This document shows, one piece after another, positions 10,860 through 20,828 of a DNA stretch of 64,000 nt (positions are counted from its first letter, which is position 1; each line of letters begins with the position of its first letter). The stretch is taken from assembly GCA_963210315.1 (NCBI GenBank), contig OY723316.1, forward strand, positions 124,001-188,000. The letters are read 5' to 3'. The notes beneath the pieces are model-generated. The model was not told where the DNA came from. It was given only the letters and a program-made list of their open reading frames with translations, and did no database searches. Origin of the DNA: Rhynchopus euleeides (Eukaryota; Euglenozoa; Diplonemea; Diplonemida; Diplonemidae). A program made the translations under genes and the position numbers.

Positions 10860-12623
10860 TCAGACCCCGATGCGCAGAACATCGCGCGACCCTGCCGACT
10901 GCAGGGAAGCAGCCAATGCATCGTGCCTGTCACCCGCCAGCTCGAGGGCATCCTCAGTGGATGCACCCTGCAGGTAGGCAGACACCGCACTGTTGTAGGC
11001 GTACCACGCAGTAGAGCGGTAGTCCAGCTCGTACATCCACTCGGCAGCTGATGTAGGTCTGTCGCTGTGGTTGTCACTGGGGCGTACTTCATACAAGATG
11101 TGTGCCTCGTCAGCCACCTCCACTGGCATGTCTGTGCCCTTGCTCGCAGGCATCGGAAAGCCGACACGCAAGGGGACGAGGCGCATCTCATGCGCGCACT
11201 CTGCATCCTGCTGGCAGGTCTTGTTGCAGACGAGTGGCAGGCCTACAGTCGCACCCGCACGCGACATGATGTGTGCATGTGCAGGCAGCGTGCCGACCAC
11301 AGAGAAGCGCCGCATGTCTGCACACCCGATGTCACCGCAGCAGGCCTTGCCTGTCACTGCCGCTGCCGTGGCACGCACAGGCACCGTCCCGAAGAGTGCG
11401 TCCTTCGCAGCATGCAGTGCCGATGTTGGGTGTGTGACGCAGGCGTGCGATGTGTTGAAGGAGCAGTGTATCCGGTCACCCACGAACAGGTCGACGATGC
11501 CGGCACGATGCTCCACACACTGCAACGTAGTCGCAAGGGTGTCAGCGAAGTCCTGCTCGAAGGCGTGCAGGCTGTCCTGCAGCAGCGCGCCCAACCCAGA
11601 CATGTTGACGAATAGAAGCGTCGCACACTTCATCGACAGTCCTTGTGAGCGTAAGGGATCCTTCAATATGAGGATGTTGCATCTGCCTGCGCTGTTCGTG
11701 CTGCTGCTGTTGCTGCTGTTGCTATCGCTGGAAACAGAGGCACCCGACACTGCCGCAGACCGCTCGACAGCATCGTCGTCCCCCCACTGCGCACACGGCA
11801 GGCATGACTTCGGCAGGTAGGGACGGTACGCACGCAGGTTCTGCTCCAGCCGCAGCAGCGCAGCACGCATCGCGTCAGGCAGCACGGTTCCGTCGTCCCC
11901 GAGGATGCGCGACACGGCGTCCACGTCATACGCTGCCAGCAGTGATGCGATATTCTCTACCGTGGCAACGGTGCTCTGCATCGCCGCCTGCTCCTTCAGC
12001 GCCTGCTGTGCAAAGCCCCTCGTGGCGATGTAGTCCATGAGGAACACGGAAAGTGCGATGAATTGATAATACCCTACAGACATGATATCGCTTTTGCAAG
12101 GAGGGTTGTCACAGTCGATGACTGCCTTCGAGTAATGCTCACGCCTCGCCTCATAGCTGTCTGTCAGAGGCACGTCGTACAGACCGAAGCGTGTGATGCG
12201 CTCCACCAGGCCGAGCAGCAGCCACATCACAACGAAGCACACCACAGCGGTCGCAATGCGGTGGTCGAGGCGCAGCACGAGGATGAAATCAATCACAACG
12301 ACAAACACTGGCCACGCCACTTGCAGGTCCGCCTGGTAGGAATAGAGATCACCAATGGCTACAACCACGCACGCAACAACTATATAGAAGATCATGAATC
12401 TCTGCGTGTAGCGTCTCTTGCAGACGCCCCATATGAAAGTCACCAGCGCCAGGCCGCTGCACAGGAACCCCCCACATGTTTCCAGGTCCACCGTACGTTT
12501 CGCGACGCTGAAGGCAAAGACAGGAATCATCGCGATGCACCAGCACAGAAGGGTGATGCGGCACCGCATCTCGAAGGCATCGGCAGCCCCATCACGGCTG
12601 ATGACACCGTGCCACCACCCCAT
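10860..12623 (-). CDS. Six-TM class III nucleotide cyclase-like protein, probably inactive
   Basis: This is one uninterrupted frame of 587 residues from the ATG at 12623 (MGWWHGV). An in-frame ATG at 12779 would add 52 residues that do not look coding. Six hydrophobic segments lie at about 24-40, 51-68, 76-92, 103-118, 122-140 and 184-200. They are followed by a helical linker with YRPYLPKSCL, a Ser/Asn-rich insert, and the cyclase homology domain from about residue 335. Strand 1 reads LLFVNMSG, so the first metal Asp is Asn (residue 340). The second site, LFVGDRIHCSFN, keeps Asp 383. MRRFSVVGTLPAHAHIMSRAG fits the usual R-x-x-x-x-G-x-x-x-x-A strand. The tail after EWMYELDY resembles that of the gene at 870-3500. 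With one metal ligand lost it may bind nucleotide or pair with another subunit rather than catalyse. Confidence 0.75.
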   Translation of the reverse strand: MGWWHGVISRDGAADAFEMRCRITLLCWCIAMIPVFAFSVAKRTVDLETCGGFLCSGLALVTFIWGVCKRRYTQRFMIFYIVVACVVVAIGDLYSYQADLQVAWPVFVVVIDFILVLRLDHRIATAVVCFVVMWLLLGLVERITRFGLYDVPLTDSYEARREHYSKAVIDCDNPPCKSDIMSVGYYQFIALSVFLMDYIATRGFAQQALKEQAAMQSTVATVENIASLLAAYDVDAVSRILGDDGTVLPDAMRAALLRLEQNLRAYRPYLPKSCLPCAQWGDDDAVERSAAVSGASVSSDSNSSNSSSTNSAGRCNILILKDPLRSQGLSMKCATLLFVNMSGLGALLQDSLHAFEQDFADTLATTLQCVEHRAGIVDLFVGDRIHCSFNTSHACVTHPTSALHAAKDALFGTVPVRATAAAVTGKACCGDIGCADMRRFSVVGTLPAHAHIMSRAGATVGLPLVCNKTCQQDAECAHEMRLVPLRVGFPMPASKGTDMPVEVADEAHILYEVRPSDNHSDRPTSAAEWMYELDYRSTAWYAYNSAVSAYLQGASTEDALELAGDRHDALAASLQSAGSRDVLRIGV

Positions 12624-12859
12624 GGTTGTGTGTTGGCTTGCCACACTCGTGTGGTGGAACCCAGCGCAGGTGCCTGCGGTGTGCAGGCTCGAATGCAAGG
12701 CAAGGAGGCTGGGCACTGCATCGGTGACACTGGGGGTACTGAGAAAACTCACCAAAGGCCTGATCGGATGCCAGCGCATCGCGATCCGCACGTGGGGGAG
12801 GGAGGGCGGGGAACCTTTGCTTGTCCTGCTGCGTGCGATGGTTGCTACCTTTTCGCCAC

Positions 12860-13341
12860 CTACTTTGCAATACTAGTTGTGTCGTCGTTTCGAGCCTCAT
12901 TATCAGCACACACGTCAAGCCAGGGAGGGAGACAGAGACACCTCGTCAGAGTCAAATGCACATGCTCACCCAGGCGCCTTTTAAGCGTCGGGTCATCGAG
13001 GTCGGGACCCGACAGACCAGGAGGAGATCCGCCGAGCCAGCTGTCTGTTTCTTCGTCACACACGGAAGGTGGGGAAGGGGGTCCGGAGTCGGAAAAAGGG
13101 ATTGCCGGGTTTATTTTGTTTTGTTTGTGCAACCGAAATCAAGGTCCACTGTAGCGCCCAGGCGTCTCTTGAGCGCTGGGGTTATACCATCACCACACAC
13201 GGAGAGTGGGGAAGGGGGTGGGGAGTCGGAGAAATCGAGGTAACACAGCGCCGGGTCGTCAAGCTCGTGAACGGCCCCCTCGTCACACGGAGGGTGCGGA
13301 ATGGGGCGGGGGCTCTGAAAAATCGAGGTCCTCAGGAACAT
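12860..13341 (-). CDS. Proline-rich repeat ORFs with LKRRLG motif, unidentified
   Basis: Two overlapping minus-strand frames (13341-13111 and 13132-12860) repeat the pattern FSDSPPPSPLSVCGDG, then ALKRRLG, as FSDSGPPSPPSVCDEE and DPTLKRRLGE. A third weaker repeat (SPRPIPHPPCDEG) opens the first frame. The duplicated unit is also visible at DNA level as GGTGGGGAAGGGGGT near 13070 and GTGGGGAAGGGGGTG near 13206. It could be an exon pair or a decayed tandem duplication. No family is recognised. Confidence 0.3.
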
Positions 13342-13915
13342 CCAGGTATTTCTCGAGTTCTAGAATATAGGGTTCATGGTCCAGCGGATCCGGGGGAACC
13401 TGCTGGGCAACTCTGATAGTCCATCAGCACACACGGTACGTGGGGGAGGGCGGGTGGGGACCCCGAGGATGAGAAGGTCGAGACAAGAGCCCATCCGCCT
13501 CGCAGTAGAGTGCCTCAAGGACGAGCAGCATGCCCGACCTGTGGCTACCACGCCATGGCACGTGTGATGCACCTCCGTTATTCACGCGATGGAGAGGGCA
13601 CATGGTCTGTCTGTTGGATCACAAGGCACTGTATAGCCCCACACCCCACCCCTTAGGAGACTGCCCCCTGGACTGCCCCCTGTATTTGCGGTCGAGAAGG
13701 GGTGACACACCCGCACTGAAAGCCGAAGGGGATTGCATCGATCACGCCCACTCGGGACGAAGGTGACCACCCTTGCAGCAAATATGCAACAGACTGACAA
13801 AGTTAGACACACAGTCGCACACACTGACACACCCAAGAGAGAGCCGTTGCCTCCAGTGTAACAACAACGAACAGGCAAGCGCACATCAGGGCAACAGTGT
13901 TGGGAGACACTGCAC
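13342..13915. other. Intergenic
   Basis: No convincing gene. A weak minus-strand frame (13572-13360) has RPPPRTVCADG, faintly like the proline-rich repeats next to it. Confidence 0.35.
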
Positions 13916-15046
13916 TCAGGGTGAAACGGAAGACACATCACACACAGAGACTGAAGTGTTGTCGTTCGTTGGTGTGAAGACCCACCTGCCGCAGGGGCTG
14001 AGTGCAACACCATTCCCCAGTGAGATGACTCCACCCAGATACTCGCCTGTGCTGAGGCGGTACAGCTTGGCGGTGGGAACGCACAGCACTGCAGCAACAT
14101 CGCCTGGCTGCGACACAGCAAGTGAGAAGGGATAGTCCTTCAGCTGCACAGTACGCAGACAGCTGAGGGTGGTTGTGCACCACACCTTGACAGACTCGTC
14201 ACAAGAGCACGACACCAGTTGCTGCTCGTCCTGAGTCAGGGCGAGGCCGGTCACCGTCCCAGTGTGCTCATGCAGGGTGCGTGTGTGTGAGAGGGTGCTG
14301 ATGTCCCACACACGAATAGTCTCGTCTAATGACCCGCTGAAGATCCTCGTGCCCGACACGGCAATGCTGTAAACAACCTCGCTGTGACCCTCCAGCACTG
14401 TGGCGCTCGGTGTGCCCTTCAAGTCCCACACACGCAATTTGTATTTGCAGTCTCCGGACACCAGACGTCCGCAGTGCGTCCACGCTGTGCTCCATACCTG
14501 CGTGTTGTTGTGGTCCAACATGTGCACCTCCCCCCATACTGATGTCAGCCACACGCAGATGGTGCCGTCAGTAGAGCACGTTGCCAACCACGTCCCACAG
14601 ACTGAGAACCCTGTGCGAGTAATAGAATCGTTCGCGTGTGTTAAGTCCGCCACCACAGCAGCGGTGGTGGTGTCAAACACAGTGATGTGCCCGTTGTTGT
14701 AACACACTGCACAGAGCGTCCCACACCTCGACAGTGCGATGTGATTTATCTTGATACTGTGCGGAGATGAGTAGACTGCGGGCACCTTGACGTGGGGCCA
14801 GAGGGGGGTGAGCTGGACAGCACCCCCGTCCTCCAGACCCGTGTCGGCAACGCGCTCTGCGTCGTCCAGCTCCTCCTCACACCCTTCGATGCGTGCTGCC
14901 ACGCATGCAGCCTCACGGGCCACGTTGACAGAACCCGGGAACATCTCCTCCAGCGCATCCGCCTTCAGCCCGACCACAGTCCCCCCTTCCGGAACTCCGA
15001 CGACACAGCTGTCACCGGTCCTGGTGTGGCGGACAAACACATCCAT
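13916..15046 (-). CDS. WD40-repeat protein, paralogue 1
   Basis: The ATG at 15046 (MDVFVRHTRTG) is chosen because both paralogues begin MDVTVRHTRTG; the frame is open to 15106. About 100 residues precede the repeats and include VVGVPEGGTVVGLKADALEE and a Glu-rich segment. WD-type blades follow, with endings such as ICVWLTS, KLRVWDL, TIRVWDIS and VKVWCT, enough for a beta-propeller of about seven blades. Such propellers are binding platforms; no enzymatic domain is present, so the partner is unknown. It is an older paralogue, clearly diverged from the near-identical pair at 25235 and 32055. Confidence 0.75.
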   Translation of the reverse strand: MDVFVRHTRTGDSCVVGVPEGGTVVGLKADALEEMFPGSVNVAREAACVAARIEGCEEELDDAERVADTGLEDGGAVQLTPLWPHVKVPAVYSSPHSIKINHIALSRCGTLCAVCYNNGHITVFDTTTAAVVADLTHANDSITRTGFSVCGTWLATCSTDGTICVWLTSVWGEVHMLDHNNTQVWSTAWTHCGRLVSGDCKYKLRVWDLKGTPSATVLEGHSEVVYSIAVSGTRIFSGSLDETIRVWDISTLSHTRTLHEHTGTVTGLALTQDEQQLVSCSCDESVKVWCTTTLSCLRTVQLKDYPFSLAVSQPGDVAAVLCVPTAKLYRLSTGEYLGGVISLGNGVALSPCGRWVFTPTNDNTSVSVCDVSSVSP

Positions 15047-15312
15047 GAGTTGGGCTACCGACTGCTCGGCTCTTCTGGAGAGGCGGTGGTGTGCGCAGTG
15101 TGCCATGGTGGGGCTGGGAGGTCAGAGACAGTGGCAATGTGGGACCAACACTACTATGGAGCTCGGTTTGCCTTCCCCTGAGACCCAACACAATCCCCTC
15201 GAAAGCAAGCGAAGACACACATGGCACATCAACCCACTGATTCTTTTGGCGGAGAGTGGGGCTTTACACGGTGGGATCTTGTAAATTTTACATGTATAAC
15301 TACAAGTATATA

Positions 15313-16122
15313 CCGTAAACGGAAATATTGTGGACCGTAATAAAGGTGAACCGTACTATAGGTGGACCGTAAAAAAGATGGAACAAATGGGATTTTTCCG
15401 GAACTTGGAACATTTTTACGGTCCACCTATTTTACGGTTGGGATAGTGGACTTGGCGGTTTTTTTTACGAGTTCCTTCGTGACGAAGTCGCGAAGGAACC
15501 AAGGAAATCGTACGACTGAAGCTGCAGGATTAACACCACAGAGCCTCAGCACAGAGTGTGCGCTCACCATCGTCCGGGAACTGTTCTCCCACAGTTACTG
15601 CAGGGTGTACTACACTAAAGGAGTACGATTTCCCTGAATTTTCCGGGCACTGATTCACGAATTTACATCTGGAGGGAGCCCGGTGGTCTCAGCTTCTGTC
15701 TGCGCGCCCTGCCGTACTGTGGCTGCTTTTGTGGGCTCGTGCATCAGGTTCTACTTTTACTTCTACCGGAACGCTCCTTGCATGGTACTACACTTCTCGA
15801 GGTGTGGTGGTGGGTGAGTCTCGAGGTGAGTGGTGGTGATCGTGCCCTTTCCACACGCAGGGAGGACTTGCTTCTCTTGCTGGTGTTGGTTGCGGTGGTG
15901 GAGGGAGGGTCCAAAGCTGGGAGGTCGGGAGGCCTACGTGCGGGAGTCTGCGGCGTGGAGGCCGCAGTCCGCGCCCCGCAACCCACCAGCCCGCGGGCGA
16001 AAATCGCATTGTCTTTTCCATATGCAGTCCCAATAAATAGTGGACCGTAAAAAAGATGGAACGTTTGGCCTTTTTTTGGGAACTTGGAACATTTTTACGG
16101 TCCACCCTTTTTCCGTTTACGG
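15313..16122. mobile_element. 810-bp TA-flanked inverted-repeat element
   Basis: The ends are CCGTAAACGG and CCGTTTACGG, each next to TA. Just inside each end are two inverted copies of GGTGGACCGTAAAAA-type foldback units (15359-15424 and 16036-16106), each pairing GGACCGTAAAAAAGATGGAAC with GGAACATTTTTACGGTCC-like text. A TA target duplication is the mark of Tc1/mariner-type elements. No transposase is encoded, so the element is non-autonomous. Confidence 0.6.
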
Positions 16123-16124
16123 TA

Positions 16125-16298
16125 CATGTATTATACATGTATAATACTTGCATGTCAACTATTATACATGTATAATACATGTATATGCCTGAAATATACA
16201 TGTAAAATACATGTATATCAAGTAAAAATACAAGTATAATACTTGCATGTCAACTATTATACATGTATTTTTACTTGATATACATGTATTTTACATGT
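16125..16298. repeat. AT-rich palindromic ACATGTATAATAC repeats, left part
   Basis: Alternating TTACATGTA, ACTTGCATG and AAGTATTATAC words form many overlapping palindromes. The array continues at 17025 after the 16299-17024 insertion. The words also occur in the outer 34-bp inverted repeat, so this is probably subterminal DNA of the outer element. Confidence 0.7.
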
Positions 16299-17024
16299 GG
16301 TACCGTCCAGGGGGTCGCCGGTCGGCAAAAATAAAATCAATTCACAACGTTTCACACCTTTTCGTCAGCTGATTGAGGGTGTGATATGAGGGTTCTATCC
16401 AACAAGGATATCAAGGCGGCACTTTCAAAGTCCTGCCAAGGACAGCGCCACGTGGGTGTGTGCTTCTGATATATGTTATGTCATCATGTGAACCCTCCCC
16501 AGCGTGTGCCAACATCCCTGACACGCTCACGAAAAGCATGACACGGAGAAAACAGGTGCCGAAACAACCTGCCGAGCACACGGGTGGTGCCACGTTGATC
16601 CACGCAGCGATCTCCCATGACAGGAAGCCTTGTCGCCACGGCAGAGTCGCCGCAGACTGTGGGAGAGGTGTCGCCAGTCACCTTGAGGTTGCAGTGTGTC
16701 ATCAGGCTAAGACCCGTGCCCTCTTCACCTCCCCTGTTAGGTTGCTCCCATATCGTTGCCTGCTTTGGGGCCTGAAGGACATAGGGGTCCAGCAGGCACT
16801 TGAGCATCGCAAGGCATGAGTGGCTGTTTCAAACTCCTGGTGCAAGCACCCGTCATGGTCTGGGGAAGCCCTCCCAGGTAGTTTAACGTCTTGCCCAGGA
16901 CAACACCTTTTCACACTTTGTTGCCAAGTCTTTACGCACACCTGGTGTGAATTTCTGTGAATTTTTGCCTGCCCGTTGTGAAACTTGGTGACGCGTGGTG
17001 TGAGGCGACCCCCTGGACGGTACC
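16299..17024. mobile_element. 726-bp element with 21-bp inverted ends
   Basis: The left end GGTACCGTCCAGGGGGTCGC plus one C is the exact reverse complement of 17004-17024. Beyond this the ends keep weaker similarity (GTTTCACACC and GTTGTGAAAC words). It interrupts the ACATGTA array. An ORF of 119 codons (16460-16819) is unrecognised. It is non-autonomous and its superfamily is unknown. Confidence 0.65.
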
Positions 17025-17346
17025 AACATGTATATTTCAGGCATTTACATGTATTTTACATGTATAATACTTGTCATGCAAGTATTATACATGTAAAATA
17101 CTTGCATGACAAGTAAAATACATGTATAATACTTGCATGACAAGTAAAATACTTGCATGCAAGTAAAATACATGTATTTTACTTACATGCAAGTATTTTA
17201 CTTGTCATGCAAGTATTTTACATGTATAATACTTGCATGACAAGTATTATACATGTAAAATACATGTAAATGCCTGAAATATACATGTAAAATACATGTA
17301 TATCAAGTAAAAATACATGTATAATAGTTGACATGCAAGTATTATA
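17025..17346. repeat. AT-rich palindromic ACATGTATAATAC repeats, right part
   Basis: This continues the array at 16125-16298. Repeated units are ACTTGCATGACAAGT, AAAATACATGTATAATAC and ATATTTCAGGCATT or its complement. The array ends where CACGGTGG of the next element begins. Confidence 0.7.
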
Positions 17347-17379
17347 CACGGTGGACTCCAGCGGGGGTAGGGTAACCCT

Positions 17380-17470
17380 TTTCGGGAGTCTCAACTAGGG
17401 GGAGTCCAACTCCCGCTAGCGGGAGTCTATACTCCCGCTAGCGGGAGTCTGACTCCCCCTAGCGGGAGTC
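17380..17470. repeat. Left subterminal GGGAGTC palindromes
   Basis: Five or more GGGAGTC/GACTCCC words are arranged as palindromes around GCTAGC, for example ACTCCCGCTAGCGGGAGTC. In CACTA elements such subterminal repeats bind the TnpA-type protein; here that role is inferred. Confidence 0.7.
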
Positions 17471-17602
17471 TTTTCACCTATTTTCACTCATTTTTCCCAT
17501 GATACCTATGCAATGTGGCACTCGTCACTGAAGTACAGCCACACACACACACACCAAACGGACGTTTCCACCCATCCCAGCTCGCAGACCTGATTCACAA
17601 AA

Positions 17603-18604
17603 ATGGGGAAGACGACAACGAAGCCGGCAGTGAAGGTGGCAGCGAAGCCGGCGGCGAAGTCGAGTAAGAAGAAGAAGAGCGCAGAGAGTCCCGAGGCTGC
17701 GGAGGCGACGAACATTGTGGCTGATTTTTGCACGGCCTTCCTCGTTAAAAAAGGGGGAAGTGTGCTGACACTGGGATCCATTAGAAGGCTCCTAGCAACG
17801 GTGTTGACCGGCAAGGAGATCAACAAGCACAGCCCCCAGGTGGCCAACGCTATCACCGCCGTATTCCCTGACATGGACAAGCTCGCTGTGAGGGAGGTCG
17901 AGATGATGCAGAAGGACGGCACCCTCCCCGCCACCTACAGGGTTGAGGTGAAGCGCGGGAAGGTGCAAGACACCAAGTTGGTGGGTGTCACCCTCAAGCC
18001 AAAGATGCCCTTGGCTTGGGCGGAGGAGGGCCACAAGAAGAATCCGCTGTACCAGCGGGTCCTTGCTGCGCTTGCCCCGGCCTACAAGGAGGTCGAGATG
18101 AACAACGTGTACACTGCCGTGCAGCAGGAGGAGGATACTACGACGAAGAATGTGATGCAGCACTTCCCGGTGGTCACCCCGTTGCCTGGGGCAGCCAACG
18201 TGCATGTGGTGATGCTCGAGGGGCTGTTGACCCGGGTTGAGTTTTCAGTGACAGGCCTGCAGGTGTCGCTGACGTGTCTTCGCGTGGTCCACGAGGGTTC
18301 GACAATCCCCAGCGGCACATACACCGCCACCTATTTCCTCCCCAGGAGCCCTGCCGATGGCGAGCCCATCACCTGCGAGCAGGTGGAGGGGCAGTTGGCC
18401 CTGTGGAAGGTCACCGTTCCTTTGGAACAGCCCCGCGCCACGGTGACCGGCTCAGGCCAGGCCAACACCTCCACCGTGGGGAGGTACAAGGACCTGCTGG
18501 GGATCGACCTCGCACAGCCTGAGGTCCCCGACACAGAGGAAGAAGCCCCTCCGAGCATCCCGCAGGCCATCACAGTGGAGGAGGACGACATGGACACCCT
18601 CTGA
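17603..18604 (+). CDS. Basic-tailed protein of the CACTA-like element, unidentified
   Basis: The frame has 333 residues from the ATG at 17603. The N-terminus is Lys/Ala-rich (AKPAAKSSKKKKSAE), like a DNA-binding tail. The rest is a soluble, compact-looking protein with no membrane segment and an acidic end (VEEDDMDTL). No known family is recognised. It lies between the subterminal repeats and the probable transposase gene, on the same strand with a gap of 203 bases. It may be the accessory DNA-binding (TnpA-like) protein of the element. It could instead be cargo or a host gene caught between two repeats. Confidence 0.6.
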   Translation: MGKTTTKPAVKVAAKPAAKSSKKKKSAESPEAAEATNIVADFCTAFLVKKGGSVLTLGSIRRLLATVLTGKEINKHSPQVANAITAVFPDMDKLAVREVEMMQKDGTLPATYRVEVKRGKVQDTKLVGVTLKPKMPLAWAEEGHKKNPLYQRVLAALAPAYKEVEMNNVYTAVQQEEDTTTKNVMQHFPVVTPLPGAANVHVVMLEGLLTRVEFSVTGLQVSLTCLRVVHEGSTIPSGTYTATYFLPRSPADGEPITCEQVEGQLALWKVTVPLEQPRATVTGSGQANTSTVGRYKDLLGIDLAQPEVPDTEEEAPPSIPQAITVEEDDMDTL

Positions 18605-18807
18605 GGGAAGCTGGCTGTGCATCAGCCTGCGGAAGTTGAATGATCAGACTGTCATGGAAGCCACAAACCCCACACTCCAAAACATCGACAGTTTTTTCGC
18701 TTGGCTACATCTGACGTGGTGTGTGTGTTGCAACCTTATTCGGCTCCACTCACACTCGCTCTCACAGGTGTCACAGGGGGTATTTTCAAGACCCATGCCA
18801 TCGAACC

Positions 18808-20568
18808 ATGTCGAATGCAAATGAAGCGAAGAGTGTCGGGGAGACTCTTGCTGCCAACCGGCATGCCCTTCGGATGTCTCAACGGACACTCGCCAAGGTC
18901 AACCAGCTTCATAAGGAGCGTGTTGGTGAGAACCTGGGTGTGTCACGAAAGCGACTCCGCGAAATGGAGAAGCCTGCCTGCGAACGTGTTGAATGGCGCC
19001 TTTCCCGTGGTTTGCTCGGGGCATTTGAGTTCCTCGAAGAAGAGGCGGGAGAATCATCGACAATGCAGTGTAGCGTGCCACTTCTCGGCGTCATGTACAC
19101 GGACGGATACACGCCACGTAATTCATTACGTTCCGATAACGCACGTGTCCGTCTGTCTCTCGGGGTCATCAATCCCGAAAACACGATGACTGCGCCGGGT
19201 ATTACTTTCTCAGACCTTCCGAAAGGTGATCACAAGCTGTTCCAAAATCACGCGTTGCTGCAACAGATCATGAGGCTGCACAAAGCGAAAATCTTCCGAG
19301 GGGTGCATGTCGCGAGTGTGTCCATAGCAAGAATAACCGCCGACCATGCTGAGCAGTGGGCAACAATGAGGCGATGCGGGGGGCGAGGGCACCGATGCTC
19401 ACTGTGCGACATCCCAGAAGAACGCTGGTATCAACAGGTGCATCGATACCCGCACCTGACTCTCTCTGAGATGAAAGAGGCTGGCTACCCCTCCCTCTTG
19501 GCAGGTGTGCTTCCCAATGCCCGCTACGTCACCCCAGCACTCCATGACTGCAAGGGGCTCGCCATGCGGCTGATCAGGGTACTGGATGAGACAACAAAAA
19601 AAATATTCGACAAGACCTGTACAAACCTTGCACTGAATGTGTCGCAGAATGGGACAGGTGCTCAGTTCCGGAAGGTCGTGCTTGCCATGTCACAGGACAC
19701 CACCTACAAGGGCTTGTTCCGCTACCTCTTTGTCTCCCTTGCAGACCTCATGCATTTCCGGTATGCAGACATCCCCTGGCGCTTCTGGGGATGCAAGGAT
19801 GAGTCAGCCCGGATTCCCTTCTTGCGTGCTCGGATCTCAGGGCATATATTTCACTGGTTGATGGAGCATGCCGAAAAGGGATCAACGCGCAATGCCTACG
19901 TACACAGTCTCCATCATTGGTGGGCTCCAGAAGATGCAGTGCCTCTGCAGAACAACGACGAATTTGAAGAAGCAGAGAACGGACATCGCAAGAAAGATGC
20001 CGTTACAATCGCCAGCTCCGCAACTTACGAGAGAGATCTTGCAATGGCAGAAGAGAAGCGGCGCGAATCGGGCATGCCTTGGAAGGTTGCGCACCTGTCG
20101 CAGGACGGGATCCTCGGGTATAGAGAAGTCATCCTGTGTCCGTGTCTGCACACCCGACACGCTCATAGATTGGCTGTGTATGTTCTTTGCACACAGTTGA
20201 CACAGCTGCAGAAGGGGTTTGTGCACTGCAACACACAGGACTTCGTTGAACCCAGCAGCGCGCCCTACTTCCTGTTCCGGTTCCCCGAAGGACACCGCAA
20301 ATTATCGCTCTGCTTGTGCAAAATGCCAATCCCGCTGGGGGCGACTTTCACACCATTCGTGTCATCCGAGGCGACTTTGAGCACGCTTGACCAACGCGCA
20401 CAGCAGGAGGGGGATGACAGTTCTGACGAAGAAGATGAGGAAAGCCTGCAGGATGGTTTGTCTTGCCCAAGGTGTAACACAACTACGACAGGCGACGGCC
20501 GCACTTTGACACCTCAAATTCTAACCGCTCACCTCCGCAGGTGCAGCCGCTACCAGGAGGATAGGTAG
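18808..20568 (+). CDS. Probable transposase of the CACTA-like element (TNP2/KDZ-like)
   Basis: The frame has 586 residues from the ATG at 18808 (MSNANEAKSV); it is open to 18721 but that part is not protein-like. Features are a basic helical start (VSRKRLREMEK), GVMYTDGYTPRNSL with a candidate first catalytic Asp, ITADHAEQWATMRRCGGRGH with a second Asp, a CSLC pair, LHDCKGLAMRLIRVLDE, and an acidic region with a C-terminal zinc-finger-like end CPRCNTTTTG...HLRRC. The D-x-N...D-x-x...CxxC order is that of TNP2/KDZ transposases. The match is by pattern only and weak. Placement between inverted subterminal repeats supports a transposase. Confidence 0.45.
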   Translation: MSNANEAKSVGETLAANRHALRMSQRTLAKVNQLHKERVGENLGVSRKRLREMEKPACERVEWRLSRGLLGAFEFLEEEAGESSTMQCSVPLLGVMYTDGYTPRNSLRSDNARVRLSLGVINPENTMTAPGITFSDLPKGDHKLFQNHALLQQIMRLHKAKIFRGVHVASVSIARITADHAEQWATMRRCGGRGHRCSLCDIPEERWYQQVHRYPHLTLSEMKEAGYPSLLAGVLPNARYVTPALHDCKGLAMRLIRVLDETTKKIFDKTCTNLALNVSQNGTGAQFRKVVLAMSQDTTYKGLFRYLFVSLADLMHFRYADIPWRFWGCKDESARIPFLRARISGHIFHWLMEHAEKGSTRNAYVHSLHHWWAPEDAVPLQNNDEFEEAENGHRKKDAVTIASSATYERDLAMAEEKRRESGMPWKVAHLSQDGILGYREVILCPCLHTRHAHRLAVYVLCTQLTQLQKGFVHCNTQDFVEPSSAPYFLFRFPEGHRKLSLCLCKMPIPLGATFTPFVSSEATLSTLDQRAQQEGDDSSDEEDEESLQDGLSCPRCNTTTTGDGRTLTPQILTAHLRRCSRYQEDR

Positions 20569-20710
20569 GTAGTCCAGAGTCCGGGGAAACTGACAGAAGC
20601 AAAACAAGCCCCTCCCCATCCCTCTTCCACCTTCCCCCCGCATGATTTTACCCCCCACGCCAGTAGACTGTAACTATATCATGGGAAAAATGGATGAAAA
20701 TAGGTGAAAA

Positions 20711-20820
20711 GACTCCCGCTAGGGGGAGTCAGACTCCCCCTAGCGGGAGTATAGACTCCCGCTAGCGGGAGTCTGGACTCCCGCTAGCGGGAGTCTTTGA
20801 CACCCTCTCAGACTCCCGCT
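20711..20820. repeat. Right subterminal GACTCCC palindromes
   Basis: This is the inverted counterpart of 17380-17470, again built of GACTCCCGCTAGCGGGAGTC-type palindromes. It runs into the N gap. Confidence 0.7.
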
Positions 20821-20828
20821 CCCAGACT

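Larger units (their letters stand above)
17347..20828. mobile_element. CACTA-like DNA transposon, right end lost in an N gap
   Basis: The left end reads CACGGTGGACTCC. Subterminal GGGAGTC/GACTCCC repeats at 17380-17470 are mirrored in inverted orientation at 20711-20820, and the next inner sequence TTTTCACCTATTTTCA at 17470 pairs with TGAAAATAGGTGAAAA at 20696. Two genes lie inside on the plus strand. CAC ends, subterminal repeats and a two-gene content (transposase plus small basic protein) fit the EnSpm/CACTA plan. The right terminus would lie in or near the 200-base gap. Confidence 0.5.

Noticed and set aside
17347-20828. Transib/RAG-type transposon, because the end CACGGTG resembles an RSS heptamer
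   Set aside because: The proteins lack recognisable RAG1/Transib motifs, and the mirrored subterminal repeats fit a CACTA-type element better.
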